The notes: generated by a model from the letters alone, not told the origin. 64,000 nucleotides of DNA from Halochromatium glycolicum (GCF_016584085.1 NZ_NRSJ01000024.1:1-64000), one strand, 5' to 3'. Positions 18,042 to 27,876 are shown, counted from the stretch's first letter. Numbers and translations are program-made.

Positions 18042-18572
18042 ATGGCGAAAGCAAGCAGCCAAAAGTTTATCGCGAGAAACCGTGCCCCCCGTGTACAGAT
18101 CGAATATGACGTCGAGATCTACGGTTCGGAGAAAAAGGTTCAGCTCCCGTTCGTGATGGGCGTGATGTCGGATTTGTCCGGCAATCCGGCCGAGCCTCTC
18201 CCCCCGGTGGCTGACCGCAAGTTCCTCGAGATCGACGTTGACAATTTTGATGACCGACTCAAGGCGATGAAGCCAAGAGCGGCTTTCACAGTCCCAAACG
18301 TGCTCTCCGGTGAAGGCAACCTCTCGGTCGATATTACGTTTGAGGATATGGACGATTTCTCTCCGGCCGCCGTCGCCAACAAGGTCGACGCCCTGCGCAC
18401 CCTGCTCGATGCCCGCACGCAGCTCAGTAACCTGCTGACGTACATGGACGGTAAGACCGGGGCGGAGGCGCGCATCGGCGAGCTCCTGTCCGACCCGGCG
18501 CTGCTGCGTGCGCTCGCTTCGGCACCGAAGCCGAAGGACTCGGAGGCCGAGGAACAAGCAGCGAGCGAATAG
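18042..18572 (+). CDS. tssB: T6SS contractile sheath small subunit TssB (VipA)
   Basis: 176 residues with the TssB signature RAPRVQIEYDVEIYGSEKKVQLPFVMGVMSDLSG split across the N-terminus, then FLEIDVDNFDDRLKAMKPR and LLDARTQLSNLLTYMDGK. Forms the contractile sheath with TssC, the next gene. The C-terminal acidic tail is typical. Confidence 0.97.
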   Translation: MAKASSQKFIARNRAPRVQIEYDVEIYGSEKKVQLPFVMGVMSDLSGNPAEPLPPVADRKFLEIDVDNFDDRLKAMKPRAAFTVPNVLSGEGNLSVDITFEDMDDFSPAAVANKVDALRTLLDARTQLSNLLTYMDGKTGAEARIGELLSDPALLRALASAPKPKDSEAEEQAASE

Positions 18573-18625
18573 CATCCCCTGTTCCTTGAGCACTGATACC
18601 CGCTAGCTGAACCGGAGCCCCGACA

Positions 18626-20122
18626 ATGGCAGAAGCCGAAAGCCAAGCGCAACCTGAAGCCGCCACGGAGACTGCTGACCTCTCCGAATTCGAATCCCTA
18701 TTGGCACGCGACTTCAAACCGAGAACGGACGAAGCGCGCGAAGCGGTCGGCGAGGCGGTCAAGACTCTGGCCGAACAGGCACTCGAAAACACCAATCTGA
18801 TCTCGGATGATGTGCTTGATTCGATCGAGCGCCTGATCGCGGCAATCGACGCGAAGCTTAGCGAGCAGCTGAATCTGATCATGCACCATGAGGATTTTCA
18901 GCAGCTCGAGAGCGCCTGGCGCGGGCTGCAATATCTGGTGTCGAACACCGAAACGGATGAGATGCTCAAGATCCGCGTCATGAACATCTCGAAGAAGGAC
19001 CTGCACAAGACGCTCAAGAAGTACAAGGGCACGGCCTGGGATCAGAGCCCTGTCTTCAAGCAGATTTATGAGCAAGAGTACGGCCAGTTCGGCGGTGAGC
19101 CCTACGGCTGCTTGGTCGGCGATTACTATTTTGACCATTCGCCTCAGGACATTGATCTGCTGCGCGGTATCTCGCAGATCAGCGCCGCCGCGCATTCTCC
19201 CTTCATCGCCGGTGCATCGCCGAACGTGATGCAGATGGAGAGCTGGCAAGAGCTCAGCAATCCCCGCGATCTCACCAAGATCTTCACCACTGCGGAGTAT
19301 GCGTCCTGGCGCTCACTGCGCGAATCAGAAGACGCCCGCTATATCGGCCTAGCGATGCCCCGCTTCCTCGCCCGGCTGCCCTATGGAAACAGCACTGATC
19401 CGGTCGAGGAATTCGATTTCGAAGAGGATACCGCGAGCGCGGATAGCAGCAAGTATGTCTGGGCCAACTCCGCCTATGCGATGGCGGTGAACATCAATCG
19501 TTCGTTCAAGAACTACGGCTGGTGCAGCCGGATTCGCGGGATTGAGTCCGGCGGTGCCGTCGAAGAGCTGCCCACGCATACCTTCCCGACCGACGACGGC
19601 GGAGTGGATATGAAATGCCCGACCGAGATCGCGATCAGCGATCGGCGTGAGGGCGAGCTCGCGAAGAACGGGTTCATGCCGCTGGTCCATAAGAAGAACG
19701 CTGATTTCGCGGCCTTTATCGGCGCCCAATCGCTACAAAAGCCGATCGAGTACGAAGATCCGGATGCCACGGCGAATGCGAACCTTGCCGCACGGCTACC
19801 CTATCTGTTCGCGACCTGCCGCTTCGCGCATTATCTCAAGTGCATCGTCCGGGATAAGATCGGCTCGTTCAAAGAGCGCGACGACATGCAGCGATGGCTC
19901 AGCGATTGGATCGTCCAATATGTCGATGGCGATCCCGAGCACTCGACCGAGGAGACGAAGTCGAGAAAACCGCTCGCGGATGCACAGGTCGAGGTGGAAG
20001 AGGTGGAAGGGAATCCTGGCTACTACACCTCAAAGTTTTTCTTGCGGCCTCATTATCAGCTCGAGGGCCTGACGGTTTCGCTCCGGCTGGTGTCGAAGCT
20101 GCCTTCTGTCAAGGCGGCATAG
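18626..20122 (+). CDS. tssC: T6SS contractile sheath large subunit TssC (VipB)
   Basis: 498 residues, normal length, with hallmark segments ESAWRGLQYLVSNTETDEML, LVGDYYFDHSPQDIDLLRGI, SWRSLRESEDARYIGLAMPRFLARLPYG and a C-terminal FFLRPHYQLEGLTVSLRLVSKLP. It pairs with TssB to make the sheath whose contraction propels the Hcp/VgrG needle and is recycled by TssH. The start ATG at 18626 is 53 nt after tssB. Confidence 0.98.
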   Translation: MAEAESQAQPEAATETADLSEFESLLARDFKPRTDEAREAVGEAVKTLAEQALENTNLISDDVLDSIERLIAAIDAKLSEQLNLIMHHEDFQQLESAWRGLQYLVSNTETDEMLKIRVMNISKKDLHKTLKKYKGTAWDQSPVFKQIYEQEYGQFGGEPYGCLVGDYYFDHSPQDIDLLRGISQISAAAHSPFIAGASPNVMQMESWQELSNPRDLTKIFTTAEYASWRSLRESEDARYIGLAMPRFLARLPYGNSTDPVEEFDFEEDTASADSSKYVWANSAYAMAVNINRSFKNYGWCSRIRGIESGGAVEELPTHTFPTDDGGVDMKCPTEIAISDRREGELAKNGFMPLVHKKNADFAAFIGAQSLQKPIEYEDPDATANANLAARLPYLFATCRFAHYLKCIVRDKIGSFKERDDMQRWLSDWIVQYVDGDPEHSTEETKSRKPLADAQVEVEEVEGNPGYYTSKFFLRPHYQLEGLTVSLRLVSKLPSVKAA

Positions 20123-20238
20123 AGGCCTGGTTTCCGGGCGTGGCGTGAGTTGTTCCGGCCGTCGGGCTCGGTGTGGGTTGCGGCCCCTTTGGGGTTCGCA
20201 GATAGACGGCGTTTGACTAATTTGTTGAGGACATTCTC

Positions 20239-20718
20239 ATGGCGGTTGATTGCTTCTTAAAGCTAGGCGATATCAAGGGCGAATCCAAGGATCATCAGTA
20301 TGCCGATTGGATCGAGGTTCTCTCCTGGAGCTGGGGGATGTCTCAGCTCGGCACCATGCATTCCGGCACCGGCGGTGGTACCGGAAAAGTCAACGTGCAG
20401 GACTTTAGCGTGACCAAATTCGTCGACAAGTCGACCCCCAACATCATACAAAAGTGCTGCACGGGCAAGCACTACCCAGAGGCAACCTTCATCGCGCGAA
20501 AGGCCGGCGATAAGCCGGTTGATTACGTGAAGCTCACGATGAAGGAAGTCATCGTTACCTCAGCTGGCACCGGTGGCGGCACGGGCGAGGACCGGGTCAC
20601 GGAGAGCGTCACCCTCAACTTCGCACACTTCAAGTACGAGTACACACCGCAGAGCGCGACCGGCGCTAAGGAGCCAGCAATCACGCAGACCTTCGATATT
20701 CGGGCGAACACCGAATAG
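20239..20718 (+). CDS. hcp: T6SS tube protein Hcp (TssD)
   Basis: The 159-residue protein matches the Hcp1-like family (FLKLGDIKGES, IEVLSWSWGMSQ, ATFIARKAGDKPVDYVKLTMKEVIVTS, LNFAHFKYEYTPQ). Hexameric rings stack to form the inner tube and carry small effectors. A GAGGA Shine-Dalgarno lies 5-10 nt before the ATG. Larger gaps than elsewhere in the operon lie before (116 nt) and after (107 nt) the gene, each with hairpin-forming sequence, suggesting that hcp is set to be expressed more than its neighbours. Confidence 0.97.
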   Translation: MAVDCFLKLGDIKGESKDHQYADWIEVLSWSWGMSQLGTMHSGTGGGTGKVNVQDFSVTKFVDKSTPNIIQKCCTGKHYPEATFIARKAGDKPVDYVKLTMKEVIVTSAGTGGGTGEDRVTESVTLNFAHFKYEYTPQSATGAKEPAITQTFDIRANTE

Positions 20719-20745
20719 TCTCAGCCACCGGTTGATGATCCGCTT

Positions 20746-20774
20746 GGCCTTGCCGTCTGCTGGTCGGCGGGGCC
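20746..20774 (+). terminator. Hairpin downstream of hcp
   Basis: GGCCTTGCCG (20746-20755) pairs with CGGCGGGGCC (20765-20774), a 10-bp stem with two G-U pairs and a 9-nt loop. No T-run follows, so partial attenuation or 3'-end protection of the hcp mRNA is more likely than full termination. Confidence 0.4.
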
Positions 20775-20825
20775 GCCTCCTGTTCAATCTGGCGCGCTGA
20801 TTTCCTCAAACGTCCAGGAGCTTCT

Positions 20826-21623
20826 ATGGAATGGCTTGCAGGCAAGTCGCTCGACGAGACATTGCAGCTCGCGCAAGGCGATGTCCGCCGCGCTCCAGCC
20901 GATCCAAAGCCGCGAATCTTTCTTTTCCAGCTGCTGTGCGTGCTCGGAAGCTGGGACCGCGCTCTGACCCAGCTCCAAGTGATTGGTGAGCTCGATGCCG
21001 CGTCGTTGGCGATGGTGCATACCTATCGGGCGGCGATTGCCGCCGAAGAGACGCGGCGCGCGGTGTTCGCGGGGCGGATCCAACCGCTGATCCTCGGGCA
21101 GCCCGAGCGCTGGATCGCCCTCATGCTGGAGTCGCTGCGGGCGGGTGCCAAGGGTCAGCCCGAGCAGGTGCGAGCCCTGCGCGAGGAGGCGTTCGAGCTG
21201 GCACCGACAAGCCCGGGGCAGCTCGAAGCGGAGCAGGCACTCGCGTTCGATTGGCTCGCCGATGCTGATCCGCGGCTCGGCCCGATCACCGACGCTGTGA
21301 TCGACGGCAAATATTATTGGGTGCCCTTTTCGCGCATCGCCGAGCTGACGATCGAGGCGCCCAGCGACCTGAGGGATCTGGTCTGGACGCCGACTCACTT
21401 CCGGTGGCTAAATGGAGGCGAATCGTTCGGCCTCATACCAACCCGCTATCCTGGGTCTGATTCACAGGCCGATGATCGTATCAAGCGCTCGGCGCGCACT
21501 GAGTGGATACCTGATGGCGGCGACTACATTGGCGTTGGTCAGCGGGTCTTTGTGACCGATTCCGCCGAGGTGTCGATACTCGATCTGCGCTCTCTCAGCT
21601 TTACGTTGGAGGCGGACAATTAA
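20826..21623 (+). CDS. tagJ: T6SS accessory protein TagJ (ImpE family)
   Basis: 265 residues of the ImpE/SciE family: a helical N-terminal half (KSLDETLQLAQGDVRRAPADPKPRIFLFQLL, LGSWDRALTQL) and a C-terminal beta domain (IDGKYYWVPFSRIAELTIEAPSDLRDLVWTPTHF). TagJ homologues bind the N-terminal helix of TssB and can modulate ClpV-dependent sheath disassembly. It follows hcp and precedes tssE, its normal position in this T6SS type. Confidence 0.92.
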   Translation: MEWLAGKSLDETLQLAQGDVRRAPADPKPRIFLFQLLCVLGSWDRALTQLQVIGELDAASLAMVHTYRAAIAAEETRRAVFAGRIQPLILGQPERWIALMLESLRAGAKGQPEQVRALREEAFELAPTSPGQLEAEQALAFDWLADADPRLGPITDAVIDGKYYWVPFSRIAELTIEAPSDLRDLVWTPTHFRWLNGGESFGLIPTRYPGSDSQADDRIKRSARTEWIPDGGDYIGVGQRVFVTDSAEVSILDLRSLSFTLEADN

Positions 21624-21671
21624 GGATCAGGATATCGCCTCGGTTATTCTCCCTGCAGGTCTGTTCTCGCC

Positions 21672-22175
21672 ATGCCGGAGCTATCTTTACAGGAGCGGCT
21701 GCAGCCCTCGCTGCTTGATCGACTCACCGACGACCATCCCGAGGAGCGGACAGAGCCGCCAGCTAACCACTTCCTGAGCGTGCAGCAGCTTCGGCGATTC
21801 GTGCAGCGGGATATCGGCTGGCTGTTCAATGCCTGTAATATGGAGAAGGCCGTCAGTGGCTATGACGAGGTTGAGCGCTCGGTTCTCAACTTCGGTATCC
21901 CCGACCTCGCCGGCTTCACCGTCTCCTCGCTCGACATTGGGGTGCTCGAGGCCGCGATTCGCACGGCGCTCGAGCGCTATGAGCCACGCCTGATCCGCCA
22001 CAGTATCCGGCTACACGCCGAGCTCGATCCGGAATCGATGAATCACAATACACTGATCCTGCATATTGCTTGCGATCTGTGGGCCCAGCCTGCCCCGCTC
22101 GAACTGGTGCTGCGCACCGCGCTGGACTTCGAGAGCGGAAACGTCGCAGTGTCGGACGTATCGGCCCGGAGCTGA
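21672..22175 (+). CDS. tssE: T6SS baseplate protein TssE (gp25-like)
   Basis: 167 residues with the gp25/lysozyme-like baseplate fold: SLQERLQPSLLDRLTDD, a QLRRFVQRDIGWLFN segment, YDEVERSVLNFGIPDLAG and the conserved core ending in IRHSIRLHAE. It starts sheath polymerisation at the baseplate. The stop lies 4 nt before the GTG start of tssF. Confidence 0.94.
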   Translation: MPELSLQERLQPSLLDRLTDDHPEERTEPPANHFLSVQQLRRFVQRDIGWLFNACNMEKAVSGYDEVERSVLNFGIPDLAGFTVSSLDIGVLEAAIRTALERYEPRLIRHSIRLHAELDPESMNHNTLILHIACDLWAQPAPLELVLRTALDFESGNVAVSDVSARS

Positions 22176-22179
22176 CTCC

Positions 22180-24066
22180 GTGGACGCTCGGTTCCTCGAC
22201 CTCTATAACCGGGAGCTGCGTTATATCCGGGAGATGAGCGGTGAGTTCGCTGCGCAGTTTCCGAAGGTTGCGTCCCGTCTTGGATTGGATGGCTTCGACT
22301 GCGCCGATCCCTACGTCGAACGGCTGCTCGAGGGATTCGCCTTCCTCGCTGCGCGGGTCGGGCTGAAGCTCGAAGCCGAATTCCCCCAGTTCACAAGCCA
22401 TCTAATCGAGTCGGTCTATCCCCATTTCCTAGCGCCCACCCCGTCGATGGCCGTTGTCGAGCTCATGCCGGACGCCACCGAGGGCTCGCTTGTAGAAGGT
22501 TTCCCGGTGCCCCGGGGTACGCCGCTACGCAGTGCGCTGCGCAAGGGAGAAACGACCCCCTGCACCTATGTGACCGGTCATGACATCACCCTGTGGCCGA
22601 TCCGTATCGAGCGCGCCGAGTACATTGGCTCTGCAAGCCTCCTTCCAGAAATCAGCGTTCCTGGTCAGTCGCCACCCCGCGCCGGTGTACGATTGCGTCT
22701 GTCAGTGACCGGCCATGCGAAGATCTCCGATCTCGCCCTGGATACGCTGGATCTGCATCTGACCGGCAGCGATGGCTTGCCGATGCGGCTGTACGAGTAT
22801 CTGGTGGCGCGGACCATCGGCGTGGCAGGGCGCGCGGCGACGTCGTCGAAGAAGTCGGACTGGGTCGTCGCCGAGCCGCGGCGGTTGCAGCCGCTTGGGC
22901 TCTCGCCTGATGAGGCCTTACTGCCCGTGGACGGGCGCTGCTTCGATGGCTACCGGCTGTTGCACGAGTATTTCGCGTTTCCACAACGCTTCATGTTCCT
23001 GCGCGTCGGCAGCCTAAGGCGCCTCGTCCGACGCACACTCGGACCCTCAATCGATCTCGTGTTCCTGTTCGATCGCGCTGATCCCGCACTTGAGCAGGCG
23101 GTTTCGGCCGAGATGTTCCATCTCAATGCTACCCCGGTCATCAACCTGTTCCCGAAACGCATGGACCGGATTCACCTGAACGCAACCGAGCGGGAGTTTC
23201 ATCTCGTTGCCGAACGCACACGACCAATGGATTTCGAGCTGTTCGCGGTCGAGCGGGTGCGGGGGTATGGGCGCGCGAAGGAGGCGGAGCGCGAGTTCCT
23301 CCCCTTCTACAGCGCGCGCCATTCGACCTTCCATTCGGCTCCCAACGCCTATTTCACAGTGAGGCGGGAGCAGCGTCTGCTCGCTTCTTGGCGCAAGGAG
23401 CGTAACATCGGACCCCGATCGAGTTATATCGGGTCTGAGGCATTCATTTCGCTGGTCGATCCCAACAATGCACCCTTCTCATCGGAACTGAAGCAGCTCG
23501 GCGTCGAGTCCCTCTGCACGAACCGGGACCTGCCACTGTCGCTTTCGCTGGGCTCAGGCTCGACCGATTTCACCTGGGATTTCAGTGGGCCAGTCGAGTC
23601 GATTCGCTGCATCTCGGGTCCGAGCCGTCCGCGGCCCGCTCCGCTCGAAGGCGAGGCGCATTGGCGGCTGATCAGCCATCTGTCACTCAATTACCTGTCG
23701 CTCGTCGATACCGATGGGGGCGATGCCGCTGCAGCGTTCCAAGAGATCCTGGGCCTCTATGGCTTTTTGAACGAGAGCCAGATACGCAAAGAGCTCGAAG
23801 GCATCAGACAGATCGATACCAAACCGATCCATCGCCGGGTCTTGCACCCTCAAGGGAGCTCCTTCGTCCGCGGTCTCGAGATCACGATCCTCGTCGACGA
23901 GGCCTTCTTCGAAGGTTCTGGCTGTTTCCTACTCGGCGCTGTACTGGAACAGTTCCTGAGCCGTCACGTCTCGATCAATTCCTTTACCGAAACCGTGATC
24001 AGAACGGTCGAGCGCGGCGAGATCATGCGCTGGCCTCGGCGCACTGGTCGGCGGCAGATGCTATGA
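22180..24066 (+). CDS. tssF: T6SS baseplate protein TssF (VasA/ImpG)
   Basis: A GTG at 22180 begins VDARFLDLYNRELRYIREMSGEFAAQFPKVASRL, the standard TssF N-terminus; the open frame further upstream overlaps tssE and is rejected. The 628-residue product has the usual FPQFTSHLIESVYPHFLAPTPSM, YRLLHEYFAFPQRFMF and HLSLNYLSL blocks. Two TssF and one TssG form each baseplate wedge with TssE and TssK. The stop overlaps the tssG start (ATGA). Confidence 0.95.
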   Translation: MDARFLDLYNRELRYIREMSGEFAAQFPKVASRLGLDGFDCADPYVERLLEGFAFLAARVGLKLEAEFPQFTSHLIESVYPHFLAPTPSMAVVELMPDATEGSLVEGFPVPRGTPLRSALRKGETTPCTYVTGHDITLWPIRIERAEYIGSASLLPEISVPGQSPPRAGVRLRLSVTGHAKISDLALDTLDLHLTGSDGLPMRLYEYLVARTIGVAGRAATSSKKSDWVVAEPRRLQPLGLSPDEALLPVDGRCFDGYRLLHEYFAFPQRFMFLRVGSLRRLVRRTLGPSIDLVFLFDRADPALEQAVSAEMFHLNATPVINLFPKRMDRIHLNATEREFHLVAERTRPMDFELFAVERVRGYGRAKEAEREFLPFYSARHSTFHSAPNAYFTVRREQRLLASWRKERNIGPRSSYIGSEAFISLVDPNNAPFSSELKQLGVESLCTNRDLPLSLSLGSGSTDFTWDFSGPVESIRCISGPSRPRPAPLEGEAHWRLISHLSLNYLSLVDTDGGDAAAAFQEILGLYGFLNESQIRKELEGIRQIDTKPIHRRVLHPQGSSFVRGLEITILVDEAFFEGSGCFLLGAVLEQFLSRHVSINSFTETVIRTVERGEIMRWPRRTGRRQML

Positions 24067-25061
24067 GCGATTTGCCTAATCCTGAGCAGATCCACGGCTG
24101 GGATTTCTTCCAGGCGCTGCGAGTGCTCGACTGCCAGCATCCGGAGCTACCGCGCATTGGGACCTCGCGATGGGCGCGCGACGAGCCGATCCGACTCGGT
24201 CAGGATTGCTCAATGGCCTTTGCACCATCGGCGCTCAGCTCCCTCACCCAGCGCGATCAGGAGCACCGCCCACGCCTCGGGGTCGCCTTCCTTGGCCTGC
24301 TCGGGCCAAACGGACCGCTGCCGCTGCATCTGACCGACCATGCGCTCGAGCGAAAACAGCGCTTCAAGGATGAGACCTTTCTGCGTTTTCTGAATCTCTT
24401 CGAGCACCGTTTCCTCTCATTCTTTTATCAAGCCTGGGCCCGCTCACAACCGGCGGTTAGCTATGATCGCCCGGAACAGGATCGGTTCGGGGACTATATC
24501 GCCTCATTATCGGGATTGGGCCTCAGGTCACTGCGCGACCGCGACGAGATGCAGGATCACGTGAAGCTGCATTTCGCCGGTCTGTTGTTGGACGGCGCAA
24601 AACATCCGGAGGGCTTGGTTGCGATACTTCAAGGATACTTCGGTGTGCCGGCCGCCGTGGTGGAGCTGGTCGGAGAATGGCTGGACATCGCCAAGGATGA
24701 GCAGTGCCAACTGGGCTCGTCGGTCACAACCGGACTGCTCGGCGAAAACACCATCGTTGGCGCTGCGGTCTTTGAATGTCAGCACCGGTTTCGTATTCGG
24801 CTGGGGCCATTGGAGATCAGCGAGCTCGAAGGGTTTTTACCCGGACAGCCGGCAACGGCCGCGCTTCGCGCAACGGTAAGAAACTATATTGGCGATCAGT
24901 ATCATTGGGATCTCCAATTGATTCTGAAACGGGACGCGATCCCGCAGACCCAATTGGGGGCCGCAACAGCCAGACTAGGGTGGACAACTTGGCTGGGACA
25001 TTGGACCACAGCGCAGGATGCCGAGGATGTCATCATCGACCCGCATCGGCGGCCGGGATAG
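24063..25061 (+). CDS. tssG: T6SS baseplate protein TssG (VasB/ImpH)
   Basis: The ATG at 24063 overlaps the tssF stop by 4 nt (ATGA) and gives MSDLPNPEQIHGWDFFQALRVLDCQHPE, a typical TssG start; the upstream extension is a shadow of tssF. The 332 residues include FLGLLGPNGPLPLHLTDHALER and FLRFLNLFEHRFLSFFYQAWARSQP, the family core. It makes baseplate wedges with TssF. Confidence 0.95.
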   Translation: MSDLPNPEQIHGWDFFQALRVLDCQHPELPRIGTSRWARDEPIRLGQDCSMAFAPSALSSLTQRDQEHRPRLGVAFLGLLGPNGPLPLHLTDHALERKQRFKDETFLRFLNLFEHRFLSFFYQAWARSQPAVSYDRPEQDRFGDYIASLSGLGLRSLRDRDEMQDHVKLHFAGLLLDGAKHPEGLVAILQGYFGVPAAVVELVGEWLDIAKDEQCQLGSSVTTGLLGENTIVGAAVFECQHRFRIRLGPLEISELEGFLPGQPATAALRATVRNYIGDQYHWDLQLILKRDAIPQTQLGAATARLGWTTWLGHWTTAQDAEDVIIDPHRRPG

Positions 25062-25128
25062 CTCGCTCGCGCGTGGTCAGTGTTCTGGGAACATCCTTTA
25101 TTCGCCAATTCACATCAGGAGATCGGTC

Positions 25129-27876
25129 GTGCCAGAGATCAGTCGCTCCGCGCTGTTTTCCAAATTGAATACGGTGGCGTTCCAGAGCATCGAGAGTGCA
25201 ACCGCATTCTGCAAGCTCAGGGGCAATCCTTATGTGGAGCTTGCTCATTGGTTCCATCAGCTGCTGCAGCTACAGGATTCGGATGTGCACCGGATCGTTG
25301 CGGCCTACGATTTGAATCTTGCGCACCTAGCCCGGGATCTGACCGCGGCCTTGGACCGTTTACCGCGTGGCGCTACCTCGATCTCGGACCTCTCCTCGCA
25401 TGTTGAAGAGGCGGTCGAACGCGGCTGGGTCTACGCGACCCTGATGTTTCGGGACACGCAGGTCCGGAGCGGCTATCTGATCGTCGGCATCCTAAAGACG
25501 CCCGGACTGAGGAACGCATTGCCGGCGATGTCGCCAGAGTTCGACAAGATCAAGCTCGACGATCTTTGCGATCAATTCGCGGCCCGGGTAAAGGGCTCAC
25601 CTGAGGATCAGCTCGGCGCGCGCGACGGTTCTAATGCCGCCGCCCCTGGCGAAGCCACCGGGGCGATCGCGGACGAGCGCCGGGACAAGCAACAAGCGCT
25701 CGAGCAGTTCTCCATTGATCTGACTGAGCGGGCCCGGCAAGGGGAGCTGGATGCCGTAGTGGGCCGCGACAACGAGATTCGTCAATTGGTGGATATCCTG
25801 ATGCGGCGGCGTCAGAACAATCCTATCCTCACCGGCGAGGCTGGCGTCGGGAAGACCGCTGTGGTCGAGGGCTTCGCGGCCCGTATTGCCAACGGCGATG
25901 TGCCGCCGGCGCTCAAAGATGTTGCGCTGCGCGTGCTCGACGTCGGGCTGCTTCAGGCGGGCGCGAGCATGAAGGGGGAGTTCGAGCAACGCTTGCGTCA
26001 GGTGATCGACGAGGTGCAGGCGTCGCCGACGCCGATCATCCTTTTCATCGATGAGGCGCACACGCTGATCGGGGCCGGCGGCGCAGCGGGCACTGGTGAT
26101 GCGGCGAATCTGCTCAAGCCGGCGTTGGCGCGCGGCACGCTGCGCACCATCGCCGCGACGACCTGGGCGGAGTACAAGAAATATATCGAAAAGGACCCGG
26201 CTTTGACGCGTCGTTTCCAGGTTGTTCATGTCAACGAGCCGGGTGAAGACCAGGCGGTGCTGATGATGCGCGGGGTGGTGACGGCGATGGAGCAACATCA
26301 CCGCGTCCAAGTCCTCGATGAGGCGGTGGCTGCTGCGGTCAAGCTCTCGCATCGCTATATCCCAGCGCGCCAGCTACCGGACAAGTCTGTCAGTCTGCTC
26401 GACACTGCCTGCGCCCGGGTCGCCGTCAGTCAACATGCGGTTCCCGCCGCCGTCGAAGACAAACGCCGGAGCATCGAGGCACTGCGAACGGAGCTCGAGA
26501 TCATCGAGCGCGAAGGCGCCATTGGGCTCGAGGTCGCTGACCGCCCCGCCCGGATCAACGCCCGGATCAACGAGGAGAGCGAGATACTCCGGGGGCTCGA
26601 GGCGCGTTGGACAGAGGAGCTGGCGCTCGTGGAGCGGATTCTTTCGCTTCGGGCCCGGCTGCGGGATGCTCAGGGCAAGGTCGATGAGGCGGTGCCGGAG
26701 ATTACAACCGGGTCCAGCCCGCAAGCGGCCGGGGTGGATGCTGGTGGAACGGATGCCGGTGGAACGGATGCCGGTGAGGCCGGTGAGGATAACGCCGCGA
26801 TGCTGAAGGAGCTGCGATCCCTGCAAGAGCAACTGCGCGCGCTACAAGGGGAGCGGCCGCTGATCCTGCCAAGCGTCGACGCCCAGGCTGTGGCGTCAGT
26901 GGTTGCGGATTGGACCGGCATTCCGGTCGGACGCATGGTCAAGAACGAGGTCGATGCGGTCATGAATCTCGCCGTGACCCTCGAGAAGCGAGTCATTGGC
27001 CAGCGCCATGCGCTAGAGATGATCACCCGCCGGGTGCAGACGTCGCGGGCGAATCTGGACAATCCGAACAAGCCCGTCGGTGTCTTCTTGCTGGCCGGCA
27101 GCTCCGGAGTTGGCAAGACCGAAACCGGATTGGCCCTGGCCGAGGCCCTGTATGGAGGTGAACAGAACATCATCTCGATCAACATGAGCGAGTTCCAGGA
27201 AGCCCATACCGTTTCGACACTCAAGGGCGCCCCCCCCGGCTATGTCGGCTATGGCGAAGGCGGTATTCTCACCGAGGCCGTGCGGCGACGCCCTTATAGC
27301 GTTGTGTTGCTCGACGAGGTCGAGAAGGCCCATGCCGACGTACACGAGATCTTCTTCCAGGTCTTCGATAAGGGGTGGATGGAGGATGCTGAAGGGCGCT
27401 ACATCGACTTCCGCAATACGCTGATTCTGCTGACAACGAATGTCGGCACCGATCTGATCATGGGCATGTGTCGAGACCCAGAGCTGATGCCGGAGCCTGA
27501 TGGCATCGCCGAAGCACTCCGGGAGCCATTACTCAAGGTCTTTCCGCCTGCGCTGCTCGGCCGGCTCGTTGTAATCCCATACTATCCGTTGAGCGACGAC
27601 ACGCTGACAGCGATCATCCGATTGCAGCTCGATCGTATCAAATATCGGGTGGAGGCGAATCATGGCGTTGACCTGCTTTATGATGAGGCAGTCGTCAATT
27701 TGATCGCGAGCCGTTGTCGTGAGGTCGATAGCGGCGCACGCATTGTGGATGCGATACTGACCAACACGCTGTTGCCACGGATCAGTCAAGAATTCCTCAT
27801 GCGCCTGTCCCGTGATGAGCCCCTCGGAAAGGTTCAGCTGTCGGTCGAGGACGGCGAGTTCTGCTATGCCTTTTGA
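25129..27876 (+). CDS. tssH: T6SS AAA+ ATPase TssH (ClpV)
   Basis: The GTG at 25129 is chosen because AGGAG lies 7 nt upstream and the product then starts VPEISRSALFSKLN, the ClpV N-domain; the longer open frame overlaps tssG. The 915 residues include an N-domain (1-160), AAA1 with Walker A GEAGVGKT (about 236-243), a coiled middle domain, and AAA2 with AGSSGVGKT (about 657-664). ClpV extracts TssC from contracted sheaths to recycle them. An unusual short low-complexity insert (GVDAGGTDAGGTDAG, residues ~535-549) encoded by three tandem 15-bp units lies between the middle domain and AAA2. Confidence 0.96.
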   Translation: MPEISRSALFSKLNTVAFQSIESATAFCKLRGNPYVELAHWFHQLLQLQDSDVHRIVAAYDLNLAHLARDLTAALDRLPRGATSISDLSSHVEEAVERGWVYATLMFRDTQVRSGYLIVGILKTPGLRNALPAMSPEFDKIKLDDLCDQFAARVKGSPEDQLGARDGSNAAAPGEATGAIADERRDKQQALEQFSIDLTERARQGELDAVVGRDNEIRQLVDILMRRRQNNPILTGEAGVGKTAVVEGFAARIANGDVPPALKDVALRVLDVGLLQAGASMKGEFEQRLRQVIDEVQASPTPIILFIDEAHTLIGAGGAAGTGDAANLLKPALARGTLRTIAATTWAEYKKYIEKDPALTRRFQVVHVNEPGEDQAVLMMRGVVTAMEQHHRVQVLDEAVAAAVKLSHRYIPARQLPDKSVSLLDTACARVAVSQHAVPAAVEDKRRSIEALRTELEIIEREGAIGLEVADRPARINARINEESEILRGLEARWTEELALVERILSLRARLRDAQGKVDEAVPEITTGSSPQAAGVDAGGTDAGGTDAGEAGEDNAAMLKELRSLQEQLRALQGERPLILPSVDAQAVASVVADWTGIPVGRMVKNEVDAVMNLAVTLEKRVIGQRHALEMITRRVQTSRANLDNPNKPVGVFLLAGSSGVGKTETGLALAEALYGGEQNIISINMSEFQEAHTVSTLKGAPPGYVGYGEGGILTEAVRRRPYSVVLLDEVEKAHADVHEIFFQVFDKGWMEDAEGRYIDFRNTLILLTTNVGTDLIMGMCRDPELMPEPDGIAEALREPLLKVFPPALLGRLVVIPYYPLSDDTLTAIIRLQLDRIKYRVEANHGVDLLYDEAVVNLIASRCREVDSGARIVDAILTNTLLPRISQEFLMRLSRDEPLGKVQLSVEDGEFCYAF
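26731..26775 (+). repeat. Three tandem 15-bp units inside tssH
   Basis: The units (26731-26745, 26746-26760, 26761-26775) share the form g-g-n-n-c/t-ggatgc-c/t-ggt; the last two are identical. They encode GVDAG, GTDAG, GTDAG. Being a multiple of three, copy-number change would keep the frame. Confidence 0.75.
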
